From contig NZ_JAFCJT010000021.1 in assembly GCF_018130785.1 (NCBI RefSeq), forward strand, positions 1 through 64,000: a stretch of 64,000 bases of DNA, in the 5' to 3' direction. The stretch's first letter is position 1. Every line of letters begins with the position of its first letter. The notes under the pieces are model-generated. The model was not told where the DNA came from, did not search any database, and saw only the letters and a program-made list of their open reading frames with translations. The stretch comes from Bradyrhizobium liaoningense (GTDB lineage: Bacteria > Pseudomonadota > Alphaproteobacteria > Rhizobiales > Xanthobacteraceae). This document shows positions 9,383 to 17,792 of the stretch, in pieces. The position numbers and the translations under genes were made by a program.

Positions 9383-10231
9383 CTAGCTCTGCCGCTGTGA
9401 CTGCGATTGCGATTGCCCGCCGCGGCCGGCCTGCTCGACCTTCACGGCCACCGTCAGAGTCTCCGCACCGCCGCCATAGCGGGTGCCCCGCACGGGGGCT
9501 GCGCCGAGATAATCGAGCCCGATCGCAACGCGGACATGGGCGTCGGTGGTGCAGATGCAGTTGGCGGGATCGAAGCCGACCCAGCCAAGACCGTCGACGT
9601 ACGCTTCCGCCCAGGCATGGCCGGCATCCTGGTGCACCGTGCCATCCGAGCGCAGGAAATGGCCGGAGACGAAGCGCGCCGGCACGCCGCCGCTGCGGGC
9701 GCAGGCGATGAAGATATGCGCGTAGTCCTGGCAGACGCCGCGCTTGAGGGTGAACGCATCCGCCGCCGAGGTGCCGCTGTTGGTCGGGTCCTCGTCGAAG
9801 GTCATATGATCGCTGATTTGCGTCATCAGCGTGTGCAGGAAGCCGAGCGTGTCGCTCTCGGCTTCGCTGCGCAGCTGCCGCGCGACCGCCGTCATTGCAG
9901 GATTGACCCCGGTAAGGTCGGTGGCGCGCAAGAACATGCCGGCCGGAAAGCGCTCGTCGGCGCCGCGCAGCACGCCGCCGGTGTCGTGTGTCTCGATCAG
10001 GCCTTCGGCGGTGATCCTGATGTCGCCGACAGGTCCGCAGGACAGCACATGGGTGACGTTGCCGAAGGCGTCCTCATGGGTGTCGAGCTTGGTGTCGGTG
10101 GAGACGTCAATCTGCCACTCCGCCACATATTGCCCGTCATGGCTGCCGGGCGTCATGCGCAGGATCTGGATCACGCTGGTGGCCGGCGGCTCGTAGCGAT
10201 AGGTCGTGGTGTGCTGGATTCGCAGGCGCAT
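9383..10231 (-). CDS. transglutaminase-like protein of the Anbu/alpha-E cluster
   Basis: 282 residues. An N-terminal beta region (RIQHTTTYRYEPP) is followed by a transglutaminase core with the complete triad: Cys167 in RGVCQDYAH, His205 in AGHAWAEAY, Asp221 in VGFDPANC. In this family the fold often acts as a peptidase or amidase and not as a cross-linker. The ATG at 10231 gives the usual family N-terminus; an upstream TTG/ATG extension would start inside a palindromic repeat. The Gln/Ser-rich tail is low complexity. It lies downstream of alpha-E in the same direction. Confidence 0.92.
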   Translation of the reverse strand: MRLRIQHTTTYRYEPPATSVIQILRMTPGSHDGQYVAEWQIDVSTDTKLDTHEDAFGNVTHVLSCGPVGDIRITAEGLIETHDTGGVLRGADERFPAGMFLRATDLTGVNPAMTAVARQLRSEAESDTLGFLHTLMTQISDHMTFDEDPTNSGTSAADAFTLKRGVCQDYAHIFIACARSGGVPARFVSGHFLRSDGTVHQDAGHAWAEAYVDGLGWVGFDPANCICTTDAHVRVAIGLDYLGAAPVRGTRYGGGAETLTVAVKVEQAGRGGQSQSQSQRQS

Positions 10232-10253
10232 GGTGGACCGTTGTTCTTGCGTC

Positions 10254-10291
10254 GTCATTCCGGGCCTGCCCTGCGGGCGCCCCGGAACGAC
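10254..10291. repeat. short palindromic repeat, type C (copy 2), inside the ATP-grasp/Anbu gene run
   Basis: GTCATTCCGGGCCTGCCC and GGGCGCCCCGGAACGAC form a compact hairpin. It is a shortened type-C element filling most of the 67-base gap between the alpha-E and transglutaminase genes, so it would be transcribed within the operon. Confidence 0.75.
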
Positions 10292-10298
10292 CGCAGTA

Positions 10299-11243
10299 TC
10301 AGATCAAATACTGCTTCGTGATGATTTCGCCCAGCCTGGAATTGTCCGCGATGAATTCCTGAATGAATTCATGCACGCCATGCTGGAAAATGTCGTTCAT
10401 ATTGCTGTGTTCCAGCCGGTTGCGGATGCCGCGGGCGTGGCGCTGGGCGGGGCCCTGGCGGCCATAGGCGACGCCGATCTGGTCGAGGTTGCGCACGAGA
10501 TTGCCGTAGCAGCTTGCCAGCGAGCGCGGCAGCGTGTCGTTGAGGATGAGCAGGTCCGCAATCAGCCATGGCTTCAGCGTCTCGCGATAGACCCAGTGAT
10601 AGGCCGTCAGCGCCGAGACCGAACGCAGGATCGAGCTCCACTGATAAAAGTCGAGCGGGCCGCCGACATGCTCCTCCTCGGGCAGCAGCACATGGTATTT
10701 CACGTCGAGAATGCGCGCGGTGTTGTCGGCGCGCTCCAGATGCACGCCCATGCGCGAGAACCAGTAGGCGTCGTTGCGCAGCATGGTCCGGTAGGCCGAG
10801 CCGTCGAAGCGCAGCGAAGTCTCCTGTACGAAGCGCAGGAACTTGGCGAGGTCCTCGCGCGTGGAGGTGCCCTTGCTCCAGACCGCCTGGAGCTCGATCC
10901 AGGCCGAGTTAATGGTGTCCCACATCTCGCTGGTCAGCGCGGTGCGCACAGAGCGCGAGTTCAGCCGCGCCGCCTCGATGCAGTTCCGGATCGAGGACGG
11001 GTTGTCAGCAGAGAACGAGAGGTAGTCGACGACGTTGTGTTCGTTGGCTTCCTCGTAGGTCTGATAGAAGCTTGCGGCGACGCCGGCGGTGAGCAGCGCC
11101 GAGTCCCATTCATTGGTCTTGCCGATATAGGCGGCAGGAAGCGCGGTGACGCGCAGCGTCGCATCGATGGTGCGCGCGAGATACTCGGCCCGTTCGACAT
11201 AGCGGGCGAGCCAGTAGAGGTTTTCGGCGGTACGCGACAGCAT
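10299..11243 (-). CDS. alpha-E domain protein
   Basis: 314-residue, all-helical protein of the alpha-E family, which accompanies circularly permuted ATP-grasp enzymes. The N-terminus MLSRTAENLYWLARYVERAEYLAR is the family hallmark, and a second copy of the same helix pattern, YWFSRMGVHLERADNTARILD, occurs near residue 160. The biochemical role is unknown; a scaffold or partner of the ligase is likely. The start is four bases after the ATP-grasp stop, so the two are translationally coupled. Confidence 0.93.
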   Translation of the reverse strand: MLSRTAENLYWLARYVERAEYLARTIDATLRVTALPAAYIGKTNEWDSALLTAGVAASFYQTYEEANEHNVVDYLSFSADNPSSIRNCIEAARLNSRSVRTALTSEMWDTINSAWIELQAVWSKGTSTREDLAKFLRFVQETSLRFDGSAYRTMLRNDAYWFSRMGVHLERADNTARILDVKYHVLLPEEEHVGGPLDFYQWSSILRSVSALTAYHWVYRETLKPWLIADLLILNDTLPRSLASCYGNLVRNLDQIGVAYGRQGPAQRHARGIRNRLEHSNMNDIFQHGVHEFIQEFIADNSRLGEIITKQYLI

Positions 11244-11247
11244 CTGA

Positions 11248-12666
11248 CTACTCGTCCAGGATCCAGGTGTCTTTGGTACCGCCGCCCTGGCTCGAATTCA
11301 CCACCAGGGAACCTTCTTTCAGCGCAACACGCGTCAGGCCGCCCGGCACGATGGTGGTGCCCTTGCTGCCGGTCAGCACGAAGGGCCGCAAGTCCACGTG
11401 GCGCGGGGCGAGGCCCGATGCCGTGCAGGTCGGGCAGGTCGAGAGCGCCAGCGTCGGCTGGGCAATGAAACCTTCGGGCTCGCGCTTGAGCTTTTCGCGG
11501 AAGGCTTCGATGGTTGCCTTCGTCGCGGCGGGGCCGATCAGCATGCCGTAGCCGCCGGAGCCGTGGACTTCCTTGACGACGAGCTCGCCGAGATTGTCCA
11601 GCACATAAGCAAGATCCTTCGGCTCGCGGCAGCGCCAGGTCGGCACGTTCTTCAGGATCGGCTCCTCGCCGAGATAGAATTTCACGATGTCGGGCATGTA
11701 GGAGTAGATCGCCTTGTCGTCGGCGATGCCGGTGCCGACCGCGTTGGCGAGCGTGATGTTGCCGGCCGCGTAGGCCGACATCAGCCCGGGCACGCCGAGC
11801 ACGGAGTCGGGGCGGAAGGTGAGGGGATCGAGGAAGTCGTCGTCGACGCGACGGTAGATCACGTCGATCCGCTTCACCCCCTCGGTCGTCCGCATGAACA
11901 CTTCGTTGTTCTTGACGATGAGGTCGCGGCCTTCGACCAGTTCGATGCCGAGCTTGTCGGCGAGGAAGGAGTGCTCGTAATAGGCGGAGTTGTAGACGCC
12001 CGGCGTGAGCAGGGCGACCGTCGGCTCGCCGGAGGCGCTGTGCGGTGCAACGGAGCGCAGTGCCGAGAGCAGCTCGTCCGGATAGCGTTCGACCGGCGCC
12101 ACCCTGTGGCGGGCGAACAGATCCGGAAACAGCCGCATCATGATCTCGCGGTTTTCCAGCATGTAGGACACACCCGACGGCGTACGGGCATTGTCCTCCA
12201 GCACGATGAAGTCCTCGGCATCGACCCGGACGATGTCGATGCCGGCAATGTGCACGTAGACGTCGTGCGGCACCTGCTGGCCGTTCATCTCGGGGCGGAA
12301 GACCGGGTTCTGGAAGATCAGGTCGTCGGGCACGATCTCGGCGCGCAGGATGTCGCGGCCATGATAGATGTCGCGCAGGAACATGTTGAGCGCGCGCACA
12401 CGCTGCTTCAGGCCCTTCTCCAGCAGCGCCCACTCCTTGCCGGACATGATTCGCGGGATCACGTCGAAGGGGATCAGGCGTTCGGTGGACTCGGAATCCC
12501 CGTAGACCGCGAAGGTGATGCCGATGCGGCGGAACAGGAGCTCGGCCTCCTGGCGGCGATATTCAAGCGCCTCGGGAGGCGTCTCCTTGAGCCAGCGTGC
12601 CAGCTCCTGATAGGCGGGGCGAAGGTCCCCGCCGGGAATGTTCATCTCATCAAACGCGACTGCCAT
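11248..12666 (-). CDS. circularly permuted ATP-grasp protein (type 2)
   Basis: 472-residue predicted peptide/amide ligase. Features of the family are FDEMNIPGGDLRPAY at the start, VLEDNARTPSGVSYMLENR in the middle, RRVDDDFLDPL, and the C-terminal ATP loop VKEVHGSGGYGMLIGP. ATP-grasp enzymes activate a carboxylate as acyl-phosphate and join it to an amine. The ATG at 12666 is preferred to the open frame to 12774 because similarity begins there; GGGA lies just upstream. First gene of the run that continues with alpha-E, transglutaminase, AhpD-like and Anbu. Confidence 0.93.
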   Translation of the reverse strand: MAVAFDEMNIPGGDLRPAYQELARWLKETPPEALEYRRQEAELLFRRIGITFAVYGDSESTERLIPFDVIPRIMSGKEWALLEKGLKQRVRALNMFLRDIYHGRDILRAEIVPDDLIFQNPVFRPEMNGQQVPHDVYVHIAGIDIVRVDAEDFIVLEDNARTPSGVSYMLENREIMMRLFPDLFARHRVAPVERYPDELLSALRSVAPHSASGEPTVALLTPGVYNSAYYEHSFLADKLGIELVEGRDLIVKNNEVFMRTTEGVKRIDVIYRRVDDDFLDPLTFRPDSVLGVPGLMSAYAAGNITLANAVGTGIADDKAIYSYMPDIVKFYLGEEPILKNVPTWRCREPKDLAYVLDNLGELVVKEVHGSGGYGMLIGPAATKATIEAFREKLKREPEGFIAQPTLALSTCPTCTASGLAPRHVDLRPFVLTGSKGTTIVPGGLTRVALKEGSLVVNSSQGGGTKDTWILDE

Positions 12667-12888
12667 AGATCCCGACTTGTCTCCGTGGCCATGCGGCAAG
12701 AGTGCATGACTCCGAGGTGGTAGCAAGGGCCGGGCCAGCGCGATAAGCATGGAGGGAGGACATTTGCCGGGCATGGCCGGCGGCTTGCCTGAAAAAATGG
12801 CTGAGGACTGCTTATTTCGGCAGCAAAACCGCGTGACTTCAACGCGTTACCTCGGCAAAGTCGGGCCGACAGGTGAGGGACTTAAGGT

Positions 12889-13626
12889 ATGAACGACATC
12901 GTCACGGCGGGCATTCTGGTCATCGGGGATGAAATCCTGTCCGGCCGGACCAAGGACAAGAATATCGGCTTCATCGCCGAATACCTGACCAATATCGGCA
13001 TCGACCTCAAGGAAGTCCGGGTCGTCTCCGACGACGAGCCCGACATCATCGCCGCGTTGGATGCGCTGCGGAAACGCTATACTTATGTGTTCACCACCGG
13101 CGGCATCGGGCCGACGCATGACGACATCACCGCCGACAGCGTCGCCAAGGCCTTTGGCGTCGGCATCGATCACCATCCGGAGGTCGTCGCCCGCTTCCGC
13201 GAGCGCTGGAGCGAGCAGGACCTCAACGAGGCCCGCCTGCGCATGGCCCGGATCCCCGACGGCGCCGAGCTGATCCAGAGCGCCACCATCCTCGCCCCCG
13301 GCTTCAAGATCGGCAACGTCATCGTGATGGCCGGCGTGCCCTCGATCATGCAGGCGATGATGGACATCGTCTCGCCCAAGCTGAAGTCGGGCGTGCGCAT
13401 GCTCTCCGAATCGGTTCGCGCCAATGCGCGGGAGGGTGACATCGGCAGCCCGCTGCGCGCGATCGCTGCCGCCCACCCGGACACCATCATCGGCAGCTAT
13501 CCGTTCATGGACGAAGAGCAGAAGCCCAACACCAACCTGGTGGTGCGCTCGCGCGATGCGGACAAGCTCGCATCCGCGATGGCCGCGGTGAAGGAAATGC
13601 TGGCGGGATTGAGCATCACCCGCTAA
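12889..13626 (+). CDS. CinA-like competence/damage-inducible protein (MoCF-binding domain)
   Basis: 245 residues consisting of the N-terminal CinA domain related to molybdopterin-binding MoaB/MogA folds. The motifs GDEILSGR (13-20) and FTTGGIGPTHDD (68-79) are intact, as is MAGVPSIMQAM. The C-terminal pyridine-nucleotide amidase domain of full CinA is absent, so this is the short form. Members hydrolyse or bind nucleotide-like ligands; the exact reaction here is not known. It is divergent from the ATP-grasp operon and 40 bases ahead of gpt, probably cotranscribed. Confidence 0.88.
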   Translation: MNDIVTAGILVIGDEILSGRTKDKNIGFIAEYLTNIGIDLKEVRVVSDDEPDIIAALDALRKRYTYVFTTGGIGPTHDDITADSVAKAFGVGIDHHPEVVARFRERWSEQDLNEARLRMARIPDGAELIQSATILAPGFKIGNVIVMAGVPSIMQAMMDIVSPKLKSGVRMLSESVRANAREGDIGSPLRAIAAAHPDTIIGSYPFMDEEQKPNTNLVVRSRDADKLASAMAAVKEMLAGLSITR

Positions 13627-13666
13627 AGCGCCCGGCTTGCCGGCAGACGAATGGCAGGAGACGACA

Positions 13667-14191
13667 ATGGCTGAAGCACCGGAACCGAGTGCGCAGGAGC
13701 GGGCCGGCAAGGCCTTCCCGGTCTCGTGGGACCAATTCCACCGGGATTGCCGGGCGCTGACCTGGCGGCTCAACGAGGTCGGCCCCTTCAACGCGGTGAT
13801 CGCGATCACCCGCGGTGGGCTGGTGCCGGCCGCGATTGTCGCGCGCGAGCTCGGCGTGCGCGTGATCGATACGGTCTGTATCGCCAGCTACGATCACGAC
13901 AAGCAGGGCGACCTGCAGGTCCTCAAGGGTATTTCCGAGGCGGCGATGAAGCTCGGCGGGGGCACCGGGAAGGGACTCTTGATCGTCGACGACCTCGTCG
14001 ACACCGGCAAGACCGGCAGGCTGGTGCGCGAGATGCTGCCCGACGCGCATTTCGCGACTGTTTATGCCAAGCCGAAGGGACGCCCGCTGGTCGACACGTT
14101 CATCACCGAAGTGTCGCAGGACACCTGGATATTCTTCCCGTGGGACACCGCGCTGTCCTACCACCCGCCGCTGCGCGACGGGGCGGCGTAG
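13667..14191 (+). CDS. gpt: xanthine-guanine phosphoribosyltransferase
   Basis: 174-residue purine salvage enzyme that converts xanthine, guanine or hypoxanthine plus PRPP to the nucleotide. The PRPP-binding motif LLIVDDLVDTGKT (104-116) and the AITRGGLVPA loop near residue 47 are present, and the C-terminal WIFFPWDTA matches the XGPRT group. The ATG at 13667 is preceded by GCAGGAGACGACA; the frame is open to a TTG at 13637. It probably shares a transcript with the CinA-like gene and ends just before a type-B repeat. Confidence 0.93.
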   Translation: MAEAPEPSAQERAGKAFPVSWDQFHRDCRALTWRLNEVGPFNAVIAITRGGLVPAAIVARELGVRVIDTVCIASYDHDKQGDLQVLKGISEAAMKLGGGTGKGLLIVDDLVDTGKTGRLVREMLPDAHFATVYAKPKGRPLVDTFITEVSQDTWIFFPWDTALSYHPPLRDGAA

Positions 14192-14198
14192 TTATCGC

Positions 14199-14288
14199 CG
14201 TCATTGCGAGGAGCAAAGCGACGAAGCAATCCAGACTGCTTCCGCGGATGCATTTCTGGATTGCTTCGCTTCGCTCGTCGCAATGACG
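14199..14288. repeat. dispersed palindromic repeat, type B (copy 4)
   Basis: CGTCATTGCGAGGAGCAAAG...AAGCAATCCAGA and TCTGGATTGCTTCG...GTCGCAATGACG form a hairpin of about 90 bases. It starts eight bases after the gpt stop and ends four bases before the ribosome binding site of the next gene. Confidence 0.9.
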
Positions 14289-14301
14289 GGTGGAGGCGAC
14301 C

Positions 14302-14958
14302 ATGCCCCTGCAAAACCGCGTCATGCCCACGGGCGACATCGTCGCCACCCCGCATCGCGGCCTGTTCACCGGCAATCGCGGCATCATCCATGATCCCGCG
14401 ACCAAGACGCTTCTGAAGAAGCGCTGGTCGTCGCCGGCCTGGCTCACTTGCACTTGCGAATTCCGCGGCCGTCGCCGCGAGGTGATGGCACAGCGGAGCT
14501 GGACCGAGCTGTTCTTCCTCGACGAGGCCACCGCGCTCGCCGCCGGTCATCGTCCCTGTTTCTACTGCCGCCGTGACGATGCCAATCGCTTCCGGGCTGC
14601 GTGGGAGAAGGGGAACCGCGTCCATGATGTCCGCATGCACGATATCGATACGGTGCTGCACCACGAGCGGCTCGATCACGGCGAGAAGCGGCTGCACGCG
14701 CTGCTGGTGCCGCTCGACCAGCTGCCCGACGGCGCAATGGTGCAGCAGGGCGAGGAGAGTTTTCTGGTGATGCAGGGCAGGGCGTTGCTGTGGTCGGCGG
14801 CGGGTTATGTTGAAGGCGGGCGGGAGCTTTCCCAACCAGCTTTGCTGACGCCGCCATCAACGCTACGTGCCATGAACGCCGGCTACCAGGCTACACTGCA
14901 TCCCAGCGCACACCGCGCCCTCTCCCCCCTTGCGGGGGAGGTCGGGGGAGACGGGTAG
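14302..14958 (+). CDS. conserved hypothetical protein with CxC and CxxC motifs
   Basis: 218 residues, no function recognised. It begins MPLQNRVMPTGDIVATPHRG and contains CTCEFRGR near residue 50 and HRPCFYCRRDDANRF near residue 90; the cysteines could bind a metal. The ATG at 14302 follows GTGGAGGCGACC. The last 20 or so residues (ALSPLAGEVGGDG) are translated from a GC-rich palindrome, CTCCCCCCTTGCGGGGGAG, and look like a repeat-derived extension. It is probably soluble: no signal peptide or membrane segment. Confidence 0.65.
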   Translation: MPLQNRVMPTGDIVATPHRGLFTGNRGIIHDPATKTLLKKRWSSPAWLTCTCEFRGRRREVMAQRSWTELFFLDEATALAAGHRPCFYCRRDDANRFRAAWEKGNRVHDVRMHDIDTVLHHERLDHGEKRLHALLVPLDQLPDGAMVQQGEESFLVMQGRALLWSAAGYVEGGRELSQPALLTPPSTLRAMNAGYQATLHPSAHRALSPLAGEVGGDG

Positions 14959-14978
14959 CCACGAACTTCGGCGCGTGG

Positions 14979-15209
14979 CTACTTCAGCGGCCGCCCTTGC
15001 TCATCCACAGTCGTCCGCGCATCGCGCAGCGCCCATTCGCGGATGATCTGGCGGCAGCGGGTGAGCTCGGCTTCGGTTGCCGTACCCATATCCTTTGACG
15101 CACGCTCGACCATGGCCTTGCAATTCAGCAGCACGGAGCGATCCTCCGCGCGCGCAGCTAACGTGATCGCCGCAAGAGCCGTGACGACGAGTGCCGTTCG
15201 GATCACCAT
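14979..15209 (-). CDS. small exported protein of unknown function
   Basis: 76 residues with an N-terminal signal peptide (VIRTALVVTALAAITLAARA, likely cleaved before EDRS) and a short mature part with two cysteines (LLNCKAMV and LTRCRQII) that could form one disulfide in the periplasm. The ATG at 15209 overlaps the TGA of the MetE-like gene by one base, so it is translationally coupled to it; an in-frame GTG precedes it. No family recognised. Confidence 0.7.
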   Translation of the reverse strand: MVIRTALVVTALAAITLAARAEDRSVLLNCKAMVERASKDMGTATEAELTRCRQIIREWALRDARTTVDEQGRPLK

Positions 15210-16231
15210 CACCCCAGCTTCTCACGCGCCAGCGCGGCGCCGGCGCCGAGCGCCACCAGCTTGGCTTCGGCAATCTCGCGCCGCATTGGCGCCATGCCGC
15301 AATTGGTGGTGGCGATGATGTTGCTCTTGGGAACGAACTTCGACACCGCGTCGATCACCTGCACGACGTCCTCGGCCGTCTCCACCGTGTCGCTGGCGAC
15401 GTCGATCACGCCGGCCTGCACGATCTTGTTCTTGAGCAGCGCGAGCAGGTCGAGCGGCACCTTCGAATTGCGGCACTCGATCGCGACCTGCTGGATCGGG
15501 CTCGCGTCGATCGCCGGAAAGATCTGCTCGTACTGCCGCCACTGGCTGCCTAACGTCTCCTTCCAGTCGGTGTTGGCCTTGATGCCGTAGCCATAGCAGA
15601 TGTGCACCGCGGTAGCGCAGGTCAGCCCCTGCGCGGCGCGCTCCAGCGCCTTGATGCCCCAATCGTTGACCTCGTCCATGTAGACGTTGAAGGCGGGCTC
15701 GTCGAACTGCACCAGATCGACGCCGTCGGCCTGGAGCGCCCTGGCTTCATCGTTGAGGAGATCGGCGAAGGCAAAGGCCATCTTGACGCGATCACCGTAG
15801 TAGCGGTCCGCAATCGTGTCGATGATGGTCATCGGGCCGGGCAGGGTGAACTTCAGCTTCTTCTTGGTATGCGTGCGCGCAACACGCGCCTCGTCGGCAT
15901 GAACACGACCTTTGAGCTGAAGCGGCGCGATCACCTGCGGCACCATCGCCTTGTAGCGATCCTTGCGGATGCCCATCTCGACCTTGTGGGCGAAGTCGAT
16001 CCCGTCGATCTTCTCCAGGAAGCCGTGCACGAAATGCTGGCGGGCCTGCTCGCCCTCCGTGACGATGTCGATGCCGGCATCCTCCTGGACCTTCACGGCA
16101 AGCATCGTCGCGTCGCGCTTGGCACGAAGAAGCTCGTCGCCTTGCGACTTCCAGGGCGCCCAGAGCATGTTGGGTTCGGCGAGCCATTCCGGCTTCGGCA
16201 AGGAGCCGGCGATCGTGGTTGGAAACAGCAT
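15209..16231 (-). CDS. MetE C-terminal-domain-like methyltransferase
   Basis: 340 residues corresponding to the catalytic (C-terminal) half of cobalamin-independent methionine synthase. All four zinc ligands can be placed: His210 and Cys212 in AVHICYGYG, Glu252 in VAIECRN, Cys311 in TTNCGMAP. It starts with the substrate loop TTIAGSLPKPEW. Stand-alone proteins of this kind act with varied methyl donors, so the donor here is uncertain. The ATG at 16231 follows GGGAGGGACCC; an upstream in-frame extension to 16273 is unlikely. Confidence 0.87.
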   Translation of the reverse strand: MLFPTTIAGSLPKPEWLAEPNMLWAPWKSQGDELLRAKRDATMLAVKVQEDAGIDIVTEGEQARQHFVHGFLEKIDGIDFAHKVEMGIRKDRYKAMVPQVIAPLQLKGRVHADEARVARTHTKKKLKFTLPGPMTIIDTIADRYYGDRVKMAFAFADLLNDEARALQADGVDLVQFDEPAFNVYMDEVNDWGIKALERAAQGLTCATAVHICYGYGIKANTDWKETLGSQWRQYEQIFPAIDASPIQQVAIECRNSKVPLDLLALLKNKIVQAGVIDVASDTVETAEDVVQVIDAVSKFVPKSNIIATTNCGMAPMRREIAEAKLVALGAGAALAREKLG

Positions 16232-16341
16232 GGGTCCCTCCCGGCGGGTTGCGATTGCGCCATTGTCTGCCATGTCTTAACGTCGAGGTACAGAACAACA
16301 AAAGTCGCTCTCTATTCCAGGCGACGGCGACAGGGAAGGCG

Positions 16342-17043
16342 ATGATCGATCTCTATTATGCGCCGACGCCGAACGGCTGGAAAATCTCGATCATGCTGGA
16401 GGAACTCGGGCTCCCCTATAGCGTGAAGCCCGTCAATATCCGCATCGGGGAGCAGTTCAGCCCCGAGTTTCTGGCGATCTCCCCGAACAACCGCATTCCC
16501 GCGATCGTCGACCACGCGCCCGCCGATGGCGGCAAACCGTTCGCGGCGTTCGAGACCGGCGCGATCCTGATCTACCTCGCAGAAAAGACCGGCCGCTTCC
16601 TGGCCGGCGATCTGCGCGGCCGCTCGACGACCATCCAGTGGGTGATGTGGCAGATGGCAGGTCTTGGGCCGATGCTCGGCCAGCACGGCCATTTCGCGCT
16701 CTATGCAGCGGAAAAGATCCCTTATGCGATTGAGCGCTACCGCGACGAGGCCGCGCGGCTCTATGGCGTGCTCGACCGGCAGCTGGCCAAGACCGGCGCC
16801 TATGTCGCCGGCGACTACTCCATCGCGGACATCGCCTGCTTCCCCTGGACCATGACCCACAAGGCGCAGGGGTTTACGCTCGACGACTATCCGAACGTGA
16901 AGCGCTGGTATGCGGAAGTGCGCGCCCGGCCGCAGGTGCAGGCGGGGCTTGCGATCGGCAAGTTCGTGAAAGAGCCGTTCGACGAGGAATCACGCAAGAT
17001 CATGTTCGGGCAGAAGGCTAAGGAAGTGCTGGGAAAGACGTGA
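16342..17043 (+). CDS. glutathione S-transferase (Ure2p/YfcG-like)
   Basis: 233 residues. The thioredoxin-like N-domain begins MIDLYYAPTPNGWKISIMLEE, with Asn11 in the position used for glutathione activation by YfcG/Ure2p-like enzymes; NNRIPAIVD carries the cis-proline. The helical C-domain contains GDYSIADIACFPW, the conserved N-capping box. It likely acts as a disulfide reductase or conjugating enzyme in the cytoplasm. The start follows AGGGAAGGCG. A type-B repeat separates it from the next gene. Confidence 0.92.
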   Translation: MIDLYYAPTPNGWKISIMLEELGLPYSVKPVNIRIGEQFSPEFLAISPNNRIPAIVDHAPADGGKPFAAFETGAILIYLAEKTGRFLAGDLRGRSTTIQWVMWQMAGLGPMLGQHGHFALYAAEKIPYAIERYRDEAARLYGVLDRQLAKTGAYVAGDYSIADIACFPWTMTHKAQGFTLDDYPNVKRWYAEVRARPQVQAGLAIGKFVKEPFDEESRKIMFGQKAKEVLGKT

Positions 17044-17061
17044 CGACCACCGCTCTCTCCC

Positions 17062-17147
17062 CGTCATTGCGAGCGGAGCGAAGCAATCCAGACTCTTTCG
17101 GCGGAGGCAGTCTGGATTGCTTCGTCGCTTCGCTCCTCGCAATGACG
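17062..17147. repeat. dispersed palindromic repeat, type B (copy 5)
   Basis: CGTCATTGCGAGCGGAGCGAAG...CAATCCAGA and TCTGGATTGCTTCG...CTCCTCGCAATGACG form a hairpin of about 86 bases in the short gap between the GST gene and the DsbA-family isomerase gene, 18 bases after the stop. Confidence 0.9.
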
Positions 17148-17183
17148 GGGGAGAGAGCGGAATACGCATCAAAAGGAAACGCC

Positions 17184-17792
17184 ATGATCGAATTCTTCTT
17201 CGACTGTTCCAGCCCCTGGACCTATCTCGCCTTCCACAACATCCAGCCGTTGGCCGAGGAGCTGGGGGCCGAGATCAGCTGGCGGCCGATCCTGGTCGGC
17301 GGCATCTTCAATACGGTCAATCCGAGCGTCTACGCGCAGCGTGAGACGCCGGTGCCGCTGAAGGCGCGCTACATGAAGAAGGACCTCGCCGACTGGGCGC
17401 GCTCGGCGGGTCTTGCGATCAAGATGCCGCCGACGGTGTTTCCGGTGAACAGCGTGAAAGCCATGCGCGGCTGCATCTGGCTTGGCAAGGATATGGTGCC
17501 GTTCGCCACCGCCGTGTTCGAGGCCTATTGGGGCGCCGACAGGGATATCTCGCAGGACGCGGTGCTCGCCGAAATCTGCAGGAAAGTCGGCATCGACGAG
17601 CCAAAATTCTTTGCCGGTATCTCTGAGCAGGGGATCAAGGACCAGCTCAAGGCCAACACGGAAGAGGTCGTCGCGCGCGGCGGTTTTGGTTCGCCGACGA
17701 TCTTCGTCAACAAGACCGACATGTATTTTGGCAATGACCGCCTGCCGCTGATCCGCGAGGCGCTCAAGCGCGGCAAGGCGAGTGCGGCCTGA
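17184..17792 (+). CDS. 2-hydroxychromene-2-carboxylate isomerase-like (DsbA family)
   Basis: 202 residues with a thioredoxin-like fold of the HCCA isomerase/kappa-GST type. The start MIEFFFDCSSPWTYLAFHNI has the Ser-Pro-Trp turn in place of a CxxC, and GGFGSPTIFVN near residue 170 is the cis-proline segment. HCCA isomerases act in naphthalene-type aromatic degradation using glutathione, but many homologues have unknown substrates. AAAGGAAACGCC precedes the ATG. The stop overlaps the next start by one base (TGATG), so it is an operon pair with the quinone reductase. Confidence 0.88.
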   Translation: MIEFFFDCSSPWTYLAFHNIQPLAEELGAEISWRPILVGGIFNTVNPSVYAQRETPVPLKARYMKKDLADWARSAGLAIKMPPTVFPVNSVKAMRGCIWLGKDMVPFATAVFEAYWGADRDISQDAVLAEICRKVGIDEPKFFAGISEQGIKDQLKANTEEVVARGGFGSPTIFVNKTDMYFGNDRLPLIREALKRGKASAA

